A stretch of DNA of 53,938 bases from Acidimicrobiaceae bacterium (lineage in GTDB: Bacteria > Actinomycetota > Acidimicrobiia > Acidimicrobiales > Aldehydirespiratoraceae): NCBI GenBank assembly GCA_002729125.1, contig PBTQ01000001.1:1-53938 (forward strand), read 5' to 3'. The notes beneath the pieces were generated by a model. That model was not told the origin of the DNA, did not search any database, and worked only from the letters and a program-made list of their open reading frames with translations. Positions 25,578 to 33,680 of the stretch are shown here, one piece after another; the first letter of the stretch is position 1; every line of letters begins with the position of its first letter. The translations under genes were made by a program, and so were the position numbers.

Positions 25578-26170
25578 CCGAAGAACGAGAGTCCAACTCC
25601 AAACCGAACGATGCTCCGCCAGAGGAGGATCCCCGCCCCGACGGCCTCCGATCGGCCAAGAGCTTGCTGCTGGTCAACACCGGAGACGGCAAGGGCAAGT
25701 CATCGGCCGCATTCGGTATCGCCATGCGCGCCCGCGCCCGAGACTGGCCCGTCGCCGTCATCCAATTCCTCAAGAGCGACGACTGGGTTACCGGCGAGCA
25801 ATTGATGGCCGAGCCGCTCGGCATCGACTTCCAGTCGCTCGGCGACGGCTTCACCTGGGATTCCGCCGACCTCACCAAAGACGAGGCCGAGGCTAGGGAG
25901 GCCTGGCGTCAAGGAAAGGAAGTCGTCGAGGCAGGCGAGCATCGACTCGTCGTCTTCGACGAGATCACCTATCCCCTCAACTGGGGATGGATCGACTCGG
26001 CCGAGGTCGAGGCAACCTTCCGCAACCGCCCCGAACGGGTCTCCATCGTTGCGACGGGCCGTGACGCGCCGGAGTGGCTCATCGACCTCGCCGACACCGT
26101 CACGGTGATGGAAAACCGCAAGCACGCCTACGAGCAGGGCGTCGCCGCCAAGAAGGGCATCGATTACTAG
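25574..26170 (+). CDS. cobO: Cob(I)yrinic acid a,c-diamide adenosyltransferase
   Basis: 198 residues, CobA/CobO/BtuR type. It transfers the 5'-deoxyadenosyl group of ATP to Co(I) corrinoids. The P-loop is NTGDGKGKSSAAFG, inverted in nucleotide use as is typical of this family. 'VIQFLKSDDWVTGE', 'FTWDSADLTKDEAEAREAW' and 'VVFDEITYPLNWGWID' are signature segments, ending in 'TVTVMENRKHAYEQGVAAKKGIDY' (family end: G.KA..GIEY). The charged N-terminal ~25 residues match the flexible lid region. Placed directly after the transporter, it would adenosylate imported corrinoids before the nucleotide loop is assembled. Confidence 0.95.
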   Translation: MTEERESNSKPNDAPPEEDPRPDGLRSAKSLLLVNTGDGKGKSSAAFGIAMRARARDWPVAVIQFLKSDDWVTGEQLMAEPLGIDFQSLGDGFTWDSADLTKDEAEAREAWRQGKEVVEAGEHRLVVFDEITYPLNWGWIDSAEVEATFRNRPERVSIVATGRDAPEWLIDLADTVTVMENRKHAYEQGVAAKKGIDY

Positions 26171-26186
26171 TGCGCTGGAGCGGCTC

Positions 26187-26726
26187 GTGATCCTCTTCAT
26201 CACCGGTGGCGCGCGTTCGGGCAAGTCGACGGCAGCGGTCGAGGCAGCGCGCCACTCCGGCCGGGCGGTCGTCTTCGTTGCGACAGCGAATGCAGGCGAC
26301 GCCGAGATGGCGGAGCGCATCGCTCGCCACCAGAACGAACGTCCCGACGAGTGGACGACCGTCGAGGTGCCGAGCGCTCTCGCAGAGGCCATCACGGACG
26401 CCGACCCGGAGGCGTGCGTAGTCGTCGACTGTCTTTCCCTATGGGTCGCCCATGCGTTGATGGCGGATGAGATGCTCAGCGTTGAGTCGCTTGACCTGAG
26501 GCTCGATGCTGTTGTCGCCGCCGCCAGCGGACGACCCGGCCCAACGATCGTCGTCTCCAACGAAGTTGGTTCCGGCATCGTCCCCGACAATCTGCTCGGT
26601 CGTTCCTTCCGCGACCTGCTCGGACGTGCCAATCAGCGGTTCGCTGTAGCGGCTGATCGTGCTGTGCTCTCGGTGTCCGGTCGCCTCGTCGAACTCGGCA
26701 CCCCTTCGGAGACACTTCGTGTCTGA
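26187..26726 (+). CDS. cobU: Adenosylcobinamide kinase/guanylyltransferase
   Basis: 179 residues. CobU (CobP) phosphorylates adenosylcobinamide and then transfers GMP to it. The P-loop is GGARSGKS, followed by 'VVFVATANAGDAEMAERIARHQNERP', where the His in RHQNERP is the guanylylated residue of the family. 'VVVDCLSLWVAHALM' and 'IVVSNEVGSGIVPDNLLGRSFRDLLGRANQ' are strongly conserved. The GTG at 26187 has a CTGGAG ribosome site; it begins 16 nt after cobO. It overlaps cobT by 8 bp. Confidence 0.95.
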   Translation: MILFITGGARSGKSTAAVEAARHSGRAVVFVATANAGDAEMAERIARHQNERPDEWTTVEVPSALAEAITDADPEACVVVDCLSLWVAHALMADEMLSVESLDLRLDAVVAAASGRPGPTIVVSNEVGSGIVPDNLLGRSFRDLLGRANQRFAVAADRAVLSVSGRLVELGTPSETLRV

Positions 26727-27711
26727 TTCCGCACTTGTCCGTCTTCTCGAGCATCTCCCTGGCCCCGACACGGTCTCGCAGGCCGCAGTGGCCGAGCGGG
26801 CGGCGACGACCGTTCGCCCGGCAGGGGCCTTCGGGCGCCTCGACGCACTCGCCTCGTGGCTTGCCGCTTGGCAATGGTCGACCGCACCGAAGGTCGAGAA
26901 GCCTGCCGTGGTCGTATTCGGTGCCGATCATGGCGTCACGGCCGAGGGCGTCAGCGCGTATCCGGGCGAGGTGACCCAGGCGATGGTCGCCGCGATGGAT
27001 CAGGGTGTTGCCACGGTGACAGCTCTCGCCAAGCAGGTCGGTGCGACGTTCTCCTTCCATGATGCCGGCGTTGGGCATCCGACGGGCAACATCCGTGTCG
27101 AGGACGCCATGAGGCCCGATGAGTTCGACGACGCTGTGAAGATTGGGGTTGACGCGGTTGAGAACATCGACGCCGACCTGCTCGTCTTCGGCGAGGTCGG
27201 CATCGGCAACACCACTCCGGCTGCAGCTGTGACTGCGGCCGTGCTCGGAGGGCGCCCCGGCGACTGGGCCGGCCCCGGTACAGGCGTGCAGGGTGAGGCA
27301 CTCGTCAACAAACGCCAGGTCGTCGACGACGCCGTCGCACGAGTCGGTGATGTCGCCCCACTCGAGGCACTCCGGCGACTCGGTGGCCGCGAGCTGGCGG
27401 CGATGGCCGGCGCAACCGTGGCGGCCCGCCATCGCGGGATCCCGGTTCTGCTCGACGGTTTCATCGCCACCGCCGCGGTCGTACCTCTGCATCTTGCTCG
27501 CCCTGGAGCGCTCGACCATGTGTGGGCCGGGCACGGATCCGCCGAGCCCGGTCACGTGCGGCAACTCGACGCGATCGGTAAGGAGCCGCTGCTTACGCTC
27601 GATCTTTGTCTCGGTGAGGGGAGCGGTGCGGTGATCGCGATCCCGATCGTCCAGGCGGCCTGTGCGTCGGTCGTCGAGGTCGCCACCTTTGAGGAGTTCG
27701 GGCTCGCATGA
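26719..27711 (+). CDS. cobT: Nicotinate-nucleotide-dimethylbenzimidazole phosphoribosyltransferase
   Basis: 330 residues from GTG 26719; the frame extends into cobU but without similarity. CobT activates the lower-ligand base as alpha-ribazole phosphate. Seen motifs: 'VVVFGADHGVTAEGVSAYPGEVTQAMV', 'GEVGIGNTTPAAAVTAA', 'GPGTGVQGEALVNKRQVV', 'LLDGFIATAAVVPL', and 'LCLGEGSGAVIAIPIVQ', whose Glu corresponds to the catalytic residue near the C-terminus. Slightly shorter than the ~350-residue Salmonella enzyme. It overlaps cobS by 4 bp (ATGA). Confidence 0.95.
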   Translation: MSDSALVRLLEHLPGPDTVSQAAVAERAATTVRPAGAFGRLDALASWLAAWQWSTAPKVEKPAVVVFGADHGVTAEGVSAYPGEVTQAMVAAMDQGVATVTALAKQVGATFSFHDAGVGHPTGNIRVEDAMRPDEFDDAVKIGVDAVENIDADLLVFGEVGIGNTTPAAAVTAAVLGGRPGDWAGPGTGVQGEALVNKRQVVDDAVARVGDVAPLEALRRLGGRELAAMAGATVAARHRGIPVLLDGFIATAAVVPLHLARPGALDHVWAGHGSAEPGHVRQLDAIGKEPLLTLDLCLGEGSGAVIAIPIVQAACASVVEVATFEEFGLA

Positions 27712-28454
27712 GCTTCCGGCACGCCTGGGCGTTCCTGACCCGCCTTCCGGGAGGTGCTCACCCGGCCGACGAGCGGGCGCTTGGTATGAGCGTGCCGTGG
27801 TTCCCGGTCGTCGGCGCTGTGATCGGGCTCGTGATCGGGTTGGTCTGGCTCGGGTTGAACGAACTTGTGTCGCCGCTCACGTCGGCAACGATCGCCGTGA
27901 TGGTCGGGGTCATGATCACCGGGGCGTTCCACGAGGACGGTTTGGCCGATACTGCCGACTCGCTCGGCGGGTACACGCGCGAACGTCGTCTGGAAATCAT
28001 GAAGGACTCGCGGGTCGGGACCTTTGGAGCGCTAGCTCTCGTCTTCTCTGTTCTGTGTCGCGTGGTTGCGCTCGCTGCGCTCGAACCGGTCGAGGGTGTG
28101 GTCGGCCTCGTGATGGCGCATGCAGTGGGTCGCAGCATCGCCACCATCGTGATGGCGTTTAGCCCGGCTGCCTCGTCGACCGGGCTCGGACAGAGCTACA
28201 CCGCACACCTGCCCAAGCCGGCGGTGTGGGCGATCAGCGCCGTGATCGCAGGCTGCAGTGTCGTGGGCGGCCCCGCCGGGGTTATCGGCTACGGCCTCGC
28301 CCTGGTCGGCGCGTTGCTGATCGTCGGCCTCGCTCGACGTGCCTACGGTGGCACGACAGGCGACGTGCTCGGCACGATCGAACAGGTCGGGGAGATGGCG
28401 GTGCTGTCTGCGGCAGCTCGTCTCGTCGCCGATTACGGGTGGCAGTGGGGGTGA
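27708..28454 (+). CDS. cobS: Adenosylcobinamide-GDP ribazoletransferase (cobalamin synthase)
   Basis: 248 residues, a membrane protein with about six hydrophobic segments. It joins adenosylcobinamide-GDP to alpha-ribazole (phosphate), completing the cobalamin skeleton. The hallmark is 'GAFHEDGLADTADSLGG' followed by 'RRLEIMKDSRVGTFGALAL', the metal/substrate site. The end 'RRAYGGTTGDVLGTIEQVGEMAVL' is also conserved. It overlaps cobT before it and the phosphatase after it by 4 bp each, so translation is coupled through the whole group. Confidence 0.95.
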   Translation: MSFRHAWAFLTRLPGGAHPADERALGMSVPWFPVVGAVIGLVIGLVWLGLNELVSPLTSATIAVMVGVMITGAFHEDGLADTADSLGGYTRERRLEIMKDSRVGTFGALALVFSVLCRVVALAALEPVEGVVGLVMAHAVGRSIATIVMAFSPAASSTGLGQSYTAHLPKPAVWAISAVIAGCSVVGGPAGVIGYGLALVGALLIVGLARRAYGGTTGDVLGTIEQVGEMAVLSAAARLVADYGWQWG

Positions 28455-28957
28455 TTCTCCGGCTCGTTCGCCACGGTGAGACGGACTGGTCGGCGGAGCG
28501 CCGGTATACCGGCCTCACTGATGTCGGGCTCAACGCAGTCGGTCGGCGTCAGGCCGCCGCGCTGTCGGGCATCGCTGCCGACCCCTACGACTCGGTCTGG
28601 TGTTCCGATCTGGGACGCTGTGTGGAGACCGCCGGCCTGATGGGGGCCGAGGCGACGCCCACACCCGAACTGCGTGAGTTCGACTTCGGTGAGATTGAGG
28701 GTCGACGGTGGGACGACCTAGATGAGGCAACCCGGCACGGGTTGCTCGATTTCGACGGCTTCGTGGCACCGGGTGGCGAATCCGTGGCGGCCTTCGGTCT
28801 GCGGATCGACAGGTTCGTGTATGGGCTGGTCGACGGTCATCACCTGCTGATCGTGCACGGTGGCGTGGTCCGGCATCTGTTGCGGCGTATCGGTGCTGAC
28901 ACTGATGTCCGTCCTGGCACCTGGCGTGACGTGGAGCTGGGTCAGTCGAATTCGTAG
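28451..28957 (+). CDS. cobC: Histidine phosphatase family protein, probable alpha-ribazole phosphatase
   Basis: 168 residues from GTG 28451 (GTGA overlap with cobS). It has the phosphoglycerate-mutase-like motif LRLVRHGETDW with the phospho-acceptor His, 'SDLGRCVETA', 'REFDFGEIEGRRWDDL' and the second catalytic His in LLIVHGGVVRHLL. As the last gene of a B12 operon it should dephosphorylate alpha-ribazole phosphate or adenosylcobalamin phosphate. The fold is certain; the CobC role rests on position. It is shorter than Salmonella CobC (~200). Its 3' end overlaps the convergent gene by 16 bp. Confidence 0.85.
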   Translation: MILRLVRHGETDWSAERRYTGLTDVGLNAVGRRQAAALSGIAADPYDSVWCSDLGRCVETAGLMGAEATPTPELREFDFGEIEGRRWDDLDEATRHGLLDFDGFVAPGGESVAAFGLRIDRFVYGLVDGHHLLIVHGGVVRHLLRRIGADTDVRPGTWRDVELGQSNS

Positions 28958-29454
28958 GAAGCGGCGTGGTCAACCCAGACGCCCATCTCGCGGTCGAGCC
29001 ACGGCTCCGACGACGGAGGCTCGGCCCACACCTCGACGTGGGCGGATCCGGTTCGCCGCCAGCGGCTCGGTGAGCCGGCCGGCTCGAGCACGAGGTAGTC
29101 GCCGGTGACGGTTCGGCCCGTGCGGCCGATGCCGTCGACCGGTTGCTCGAGCTTCACGACGGTGGTCGCCTCGTGGAGTTGGCCGGGAACGATGTCGCAC
29201 ACGATTCCGGTCACCGAGTCCGTGCCGAGCCAGGTTGCGTCAGGCCCTGGTCCGATGCGGACGGTCAGCCCGATCGCAGGGATGAACGCTTTCGGTGGGG
29301 TTGTGCCGAACGGCTGGCTCTGGGCGCCCGGCATGTTCTCGAACGAGTCGATGTAGCCGCCGCGTGTGCCGCCCGCAGGTCCGCCGGATTCGTGCAGCCG
29401 TCGATCGGGCGCTCCACCGGTCCGGGAACGCCGCCAGGGGGGAGTGGGGGACAT
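28942..29454 (-). CDS. Conserved-looking protein of unknown function
   Basis: 170 residues, not recognised. The first ~35 residues are basic and Gly/Pro-rich. The middle appears to be beta-strand-rich (IGLTVRIGPGPDATWLGTDSVTGIVCDIVPGQ, then TTVVKLEQPVDGIGRTGRTVTGDYLVLE), and the end is Trp-rich. No signal peptide or membrane segment is visible. ATG 29454 is supported by TACCGT (29461-29466 on the minus strand) 6 nt upstream, so the mRNA is probably leaderless, which argues for a real gene. It ends inside the convergent cobC-like gene (16-bp overlap) and lies 42 bp after the dus gene on the same strand. Confidence 0.6.
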   Translation of the reverse strand: MSPTPPWRRSRTGGAPDRRLHESGGPAGGTRGGYIDSFENMPGAQSQPFGTTPPKAFIPAIGLTVRIGPGPDATWLGTDSVTGIVCDIVPGQLHEATTVVKLEQPVDGIGRTGRTVTGDYLVLEPAGSPSRWRRTGSAHVEVWAEPPSSEPWLDREMGVWVDHAASYEFD

Positions 29455-29496
29455 CAGCGAACGGTAGCGAGCGGATACGTGCTCGGCCTCGTCGGG

Positions 29497-30696
29497 TCAG
29501 CCGCCACTGACGAGCTGTTCGGCGCCCTTCGGCATCGCGACCTCGTCGTCTCGGTCGTCGAGCCAGCCTTCGGGAAGGTGAACGTCCTTGGGTGAGCCGG
29601 AGTGACCGCGCACCATCCTCATGCCGCCGATCGGGAATGGGGTCTCTCGGTCGAGTGACCCGATCAGCTCGCGCATCTCCTCGAGGGAACCGACCCGGTT
29701 GAGACGCGCCCGCATCTCGCCGCCGGCCGGGAAGCCCTTGAGGTACCAGCCGGTGTGCTTGCGGAAGTCGCGAATGCCGTGCTCTTCGCCCATCCACTCG
29801 CAGAGGAGCTCAGCGTGTTCGACCATGCCGTCGAGCACGTCGCCCAGGTTGGGGTGTGGCGGGACAGGCCGCTGGTCGAAGACGGCGGCGAGATCACCGA
29901 AGAGCCATGGTCGACCGAGGCAGCCGCGGCCGACCACCACACCGTCACAACCGGTGGTGCGCATCATGCGCAAGGCGTCATCGGCTTCCCAGATGTCGCC
30001 GTTGCCAAAAACGGGGATCGACGTGACGGCGTTCTTGAGTTCCGTGATGCGGCGCCAGTCGGCGTGTCCCGAGTAGAGCTGGTTTGCCGTACGGGCGTGG
30101 AGAGCGACGGCCCTGGCGCCTTCGGCTTCTGCGATACGGCCGGCGTCGAGGAACGTGATGGCGTCGTCGTCGATACCGACGCGGAACTTGACCGTAACCG
30201 GCACATCGCCGGCGTTCTTCACGGCCGCCTGCACGATCTTGCGGTAATGCGCACGTTTCCACGGCAGGGCCGCGCCGCCACCGTGGCGGGTGACCTTCTT
30301 CATTGGACAACCGAAGTTCATGTCGATGTGATCGACCGGGATGCCGTCGACCAGGCCGTCGGCGAGCAGCCGGGCGGCCTCTCCGATCGAGTAGGGATCG
30401 GTGCCGTACAGCTGGATCGACCGGGGCGACTCGTCGGGGGCGAAGGCGGCGAGTTCGAGACTCTTGCGATGCCCTTCGACGAGCGCGCGAGCGGTGATCA
30501 TCTGGTTGACGTAGATACCGGCGCCGTAGCGGCGGCACAGGGTGCGGAACGGGGCGTTGGTGACGCCGGCCATCGGCGCGAGAACCACTGGCGGCCACAC
30601 CTCGATGGGGCCGATGTGGGGCGCGGCGAACTCGTCCGGGCGGGCGGGCGGCTCCGGATCGGGAGCCGGCAGGGGAGCGGCGTCGACGTCGGCCAT
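29497..30696 (-). CDS. dusB: tRNA-dihydrouridine synthase
   Basis: 399 residues. An FMN enzyme that reduces uridines in tRNA D-loops. TIM-barrel start 'VVLAPMAGVTNAPFRTLCRRYGAGIYVNQMI', 'IQLYGTDPYSIGEAARLL', the catalytic Cys in DMNFGCPMKKV, 'VTVKFRVGIDD', 'VALHARTANQLYSGHADW' (catalytic-region His), 'IPVFGNGDIWEADDALRMM' and 'GCDGVVVGRGCLGRPWLFGDL' are all typical of the DusB group. The C-terminal helical domain has 'FRKHTGWYLKGFPAGGEMR'. ATG 30696 has a GGAGG site 3 nt upstream. The start region is Pro-rich and probably disordered. It is divergent from the transhydrogenase operon. Confidence 0.93.
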   Translation of the reverse strand: MADVDAAPLPAPDPEPPARPDEFAAPHIGPIEVWPPVVLAPMAGVTNAPFRTLCRRYGAGIYVNQMITARALVEGHRKSLELAAFAPDESPRSIQLYGTDPYSIGEAARLLADGLVDGIPVDHIDMNFGCPMKKVTRHGGGAALPWKRAHYRKIVQAAVKNAGDVPVTVKFRVGIDDDAITFLDAGRIAEAEGARAVALHARTANQLYSGHADWRRITELKNAVTSIPVFGNGDIWEADDALRMMRTTGCDGVVVGRGCLGRPWLFGDLAAVFDQRPVPPHPNLGDVLDGMVEHAELLCEWMGEEHGIRDFRKHTGWYLKGFPAGGEMRARLNRVGSLEEMRELIGSLDRETPFPIGGMRMVRGHSGSPKDVHLPEGWLDDRDDEVAMPKGAEQLVSGG

Positions 30697-30826
30697 GACC
30701 CTCCAGGGTAGAGAGGCGAGCTCGGCTTCGGTCGCCACCGGTCGCGAGCCGTCGGTTGTTTCGCCCAACGCTTCGATTGTCAATAATTCCCCGGCCGGAG
30801 ATTCGGCGGACCGAGTGAGGCGATCG

Positions 30827-32014
30827 ATGCACATCGGAGTACTGGCCGAAACCGGCGAACGCGAGCGGCGCGTGTCGCTCACCCCGAGTGGCGTTCGCGC
30901 TCTTTATGGCGCGGGCCACGCCGTCGCCATCGAGTCCGGCGCCGGCGTGACAGCCGGTTTCCCCGATCAGGCGTACGTCGACGTCGGCGCCGACGTCGAC
31001 GAGCGAGGTGAGGTGGTCGACGGTGCCAGTGTTGTGATCACGGTCAACGGCCCTGACGAGCGCGCGCTGCAGTCGGCGCCCTGGTCCGCCATCGGGTCGG
31101 GTCACGTCGTCGTCGGCCTGCACGATCCCCTCGGCCGGCCCGCCCGCGCCGAGGCACTCGCCGCCACCGACGCCACGGCCATCTCTCTGGAACTGGTGCC
31201 TCGCATCACCCGCGCCCAGTCGATGGACGTGCTCTCGTCGATGGCCACGGTTGCGGGGTATCAGGCCGTGCTCCTCGGCTCGACCCGGATCCAGAAGATG
31301 ATTCCGATGCTGATGACCGCGGCCGGCACGGTGCCGCCCGCCCGCTTCCTCGTGCTGGGTGCCGGAGTCGCTGGTCTGCAGGCGATCGCCAGCGCCCGTC
31401 GGCTCGGCGCGGTGGTCGAGGCGTACGACATCCGACCCGCCGCCCAGGAGCAGATCCGCTCGCTCGGGGCGAAGGCCGTCGACCTCGAGCTCGCCGACGA
31501 CGACGCCGAAGACGCCGGCGGCTATGCCACCGAACAAAGCGACGATCAAAACCGCCGCCAGCACGAGCTGCTCGCACCGCACGTCGCCGATGCCGACGTG
31601 GTGATCACGACGGCGACCGTCCCGGGTGCCGCCAGCCCGGAACTCGTCACGCCGGAGATGATCGAGTCGATGCGGCCCGGCTCGGTGATCGTCGATCTCG
31701 CCGCCGAGCTGGGCGGCAACACCCGCCTCACTCGAGCCGATGACGAGATCGAACACCGTGGCGTGTTGATCCTGGGACCGACGGACCTGACGTCTCGGGC
31801 ACCCATGACGGCGAGCCAAATGTTCTCGACCAACATGGTGTCGTTGTTGCGCCACCTCGCGCCCGACGGCGAGCTGGTTCTTGACCTCAACGACGAAATC
31901 ACCGCCGGCACCGTCTTGACCATGGGCGGCGAGGTCCGCCATCCCGCCGTGCGTTCACGCCTCGGACTTCCCGAGCTCTCCGTGACGCCCCCGAACCAGG
32001 AGGAAGAGGAATGA
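30827..32014 (+). CDS. pntA: NAD(P) transhydrogenase subunit alpha part 1 (NAD-binding)
   Basis: 395 residues. This soluble domain I binds NAD(H) in the proton-translocating transhydrogenase, which makes NADPH at the expense of the proton gradient. The opening 'IGVLAETGERERRVSLTPSGVRAL' matches alanine dehydrogenase/PntA, the dinucleotide fold is 'FLVLGAGVAGLQAIASARRLGAVVEAYDIRP', and the conserved end 'ILGPTDLTSRAPMTASQMFSTNMVSLLRHL' is present. ATG 30827 follows a GAGG site. It is first in a three-gene operon with overlapping starts (ATGA at 32011-32014). The split into three subunits is the usual arrangement in many non-enteric bacteria. Confidence 0.94.
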   Translation: MHIGVLAETGERERRVSLTPSGVRALYGAGHAVAIESGAGVTAGFPDQAYVDVGADVDERGEVVDGASVVITVNGPDERALQSAPWSAIGSGHVVVGLHDPLGRPARAEALAATDATAISLELVPRITRAQSMDVLSSMATVAGYQAVLLGSTRIQKMIPMLMTAAGTVPPARFLVLGAGVAGLQAIASARRLGAVVEAYDIRPAAQEQIRSLGAKAVDLELADDDAEDAGGYATEQSDDQNRRQHELLAPHVADADVVITTATVPGAASPELVTPEMIESMRPGSVIVDLAAELGGNTRLTRADDEIEHRGVLILGPTDLTSRAPMTASQMFSTNMVSLLRHLAPDGELVLDLNDEITAGTVLTMGGEVRHPAVRSRLGLPELSVTPPNQEEEE

Positions 32015-32289
32015 CCTTCGTAGTCGCATTGACGCTCTTCGTGTTGGCCGTGTTTCTCGGAGTCGAACTGATCTCCAAGGTCCCGCCGACCCTGCATACG
32101 CCCCTCATGTCCGGCTCGAACGCCATCAGCGGGATCACGCTGATCGGAGCGCTTGCCTCTGCCGGCACGGAGCACTCAAGCCTAACCACCGTCCTCGCCG
32201 CCGGCGCCGTGGCGCTCGCGACGATCAACGTCGTCGGCGGCTTCCTGGTCACGCACCGGATGCTCGGCATGTTCGCGAAGAAGCGCTGA
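32011..32289 (+). CDS. NAD(P) transhydrogenase subunit alpha part 2 (membrane)
   Basis: 92 residues with three hydrophobic segments (about 3-20, 38-58, 62-82). This is the PntA2/PntAB membrane subunit of split transhydrogenases: 'TFVVALTLFVLAVFLGVELISKVPPTLHTPLMSGSNAISGITLIGAL' is the family core, with the Pro-Thr-Leu-His-Thr-Pro-Leu-Met-Ser-Gly-x-Asn-Ala signature. Together with PntB it makes the proton channel. It overlaps pntA by 4 bp and abuts pntB with TGATG. Confidence 0.95.
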   Translation: MTFVVALTLFVLAVFLGVELISKVPPTLHTPLMSGSNAISGITLIGALASAGTEHSSLTTVLAAGAVALATINVVGGFLVTHRMLGMFAKKR

Positions 32290-33671
32290 TGTCCGACGAA
32301 CTCATCCAGTTCGGCTACCTCGTCGCCGCAGTCCTCTTCATCCTCGGGATCCGCGGCCTCGCTCGGCCTCGAACGGCCGTGCGCGGCAATAAGCTCGGCT
32401 CGCTGGGCATGCTCGTCGCCGTCGTCGTGACGCTCACCGACAACGACATCATCGGGTACGGCGCCATCGTCGGCGGCCTGGTCGTAGGCACCGCCATCGG
32501 TGTGCTGCTCGCCACCCGCGTCCAGATGACCGGTATGCCCCAGCTCGTCGCGCTCTTCAACGGCTTCGGTGGTGCTGCGTCGCTGCTCGTCGCCGCCGCC
32601 GGGTTCATCGAGGTGCTCGACGTCGTCGAACCCGATCTCGAGACGTCGGTCGCCACCGCTGCGGCGCTCGCGATCGGTGGCGTCACGCTCACCGGCAGCA
32701 TCGTGGCGTTCGGCAAACTGCAGGAGCTCGTTGGAGGCGGCGCGGTGGCGTCCGCGCCGCTGCGGGTGCTCAACATCGCCGTCGCGGTCGCCACGATCGT
32801 GTTCGGCGTGGGGCTCGCCGCCGATCCCGCCCGCTGGTGGATGTGGGCACTGGTCGCTGTCAGCCTCGTCCTCGGCGTCACGCTGGTGGCGCCGATCGGT
32901 GGCGCCGACATGCCGGTCGTCATCGCACTGCTCAACTCCCTGTCGGGCCTCGCCGCCGCAGCAGCTGGGTTCATCCTCGACAACAGCCTGCTGATCATCG
33001 CCGGGTCGCTCGTGGGTGCGAGCGGCCTGATCCTCACGGGCATCATGTGCCGGGCGATGAACCGAACACTGGTCAACGTGCTGTTCGGCTCCATCGAGTC
33101 GAGTGGCGTCACCGCCGACGCCGACGAGGTCTACGCAGGGCGCGTGACGTCGTCGTCGGCCGATGACGTTGCGTTGCTGCTCGAGACGGCGAACCGTGTC
33201 GCGATGGTTCCCGGCTACGGGATGGCGGTCGCCCAGGCCCAGCACGCGGTCCGCGATCTCACCCGGGCGCTGCAGGAACGCGATGTCGAGGTGGTGTTCG
33301 GCATCCACCCGGTCGCCGGTCGCATGCCGGGCCACATGAACGTCTTGTTAGCCGAGGCCGAGATCCCGTACGAGCAGTTGCTCGAGATGGACACGATCAA
33401 CCCGACCTTCGACCGCACCGACGTCGTGATCGTCATCGGCGCCAACGACGTGGTCAATCCCGAGGCGCGAGAGAACCCCGACAGCCCCATCGCCGGTATG
33501 CCGATTCTCGACGTCGACAAAGCTCGGACCGTCGTGGTGGTGAAGCGGTCGTTGAGCCCTGGGTTCGCCGGCATCCCAAATCCGTTGTTCGCCGGGGACA
33601 ATACGCTCATGCTGTTCGGCGATGGTCGGGCCGCCGTCGAGGACATGACCAAGGCGCTCGCCGAGCTCTGA
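32289..33671 (+). CDS. pntB: NAD(P) transhydrogenase subunit beta
   Basis: 460 residues, full length. The N-terminal ~270 residues are membrane-spanning with eight to nine helices, including 'GMPQLVALFNGFGGAASLLVA' and 'DMPVVIALLNSLSGLAAAAAGFIL', typical of the channel domain II. The C-terminal soluble domain III binds NADP(H): 'VPGYGMAVAQAQHAV', 'FGIHPVAGRMPGHMNVLLAEAEIPYEQL', 'VVIVIGANDVVNPEA' and 'VVVVKRSLSPGFAGIPNPLFAGDNTLMLFGDG'. Its start overlaps the preceding stop (TGATG). Its end lies 9 bp from the convergent Maf-decarboxylase gene. Confidence 0.95.
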   Translation: MSDELIQFGYLVAAVLFILGIRGLARPRTAVRGNKLGSLGMLVAVVVTLTDNDIIGYGAIVGGLVVGTAIGVLLATRVQMTGMPQLVALFNGFGGAASLLVAAAGFIEVLDVVEPDLETSVATAAALAIGGVTLTGSIVAFGKLQELVGGGAVASAPLRVLNIAVAVATIVFGVGLAADPARWWMWALVAVSLVLGVTLVAPIGGADMPVVIALLNSLSGLAAAAAGFILDNSLLIIAGSLVGASGLILTGIMCRAMNRTLVNVLFGSIESSGVTADADEVYAGRVTSSSADDVALLLETANRVAMVPGYGMAVAQAQHAVRDLTRALQERDVEVVFGIHPVAGRMPGHMNVLLAEAEIPYEQLLEMDTINPTFDRTDVVIVIGANDVVNPEARENPDSPIAGMPILDVDKARTVVVVKRSLSPGFAGIPNPLFAGDNTLMLFGDGRAAVEDMTKALAEL

Positions 33672-33680
33672 ACGAGTCGA

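Noticed and set aside
29978-33335. Very long antisense open frames across dus, pntA and pntB
   Set aside because: They are complementary-strand shadows of strongly conserved genes; the products are rich in Arg/His/Asp and show no domain.
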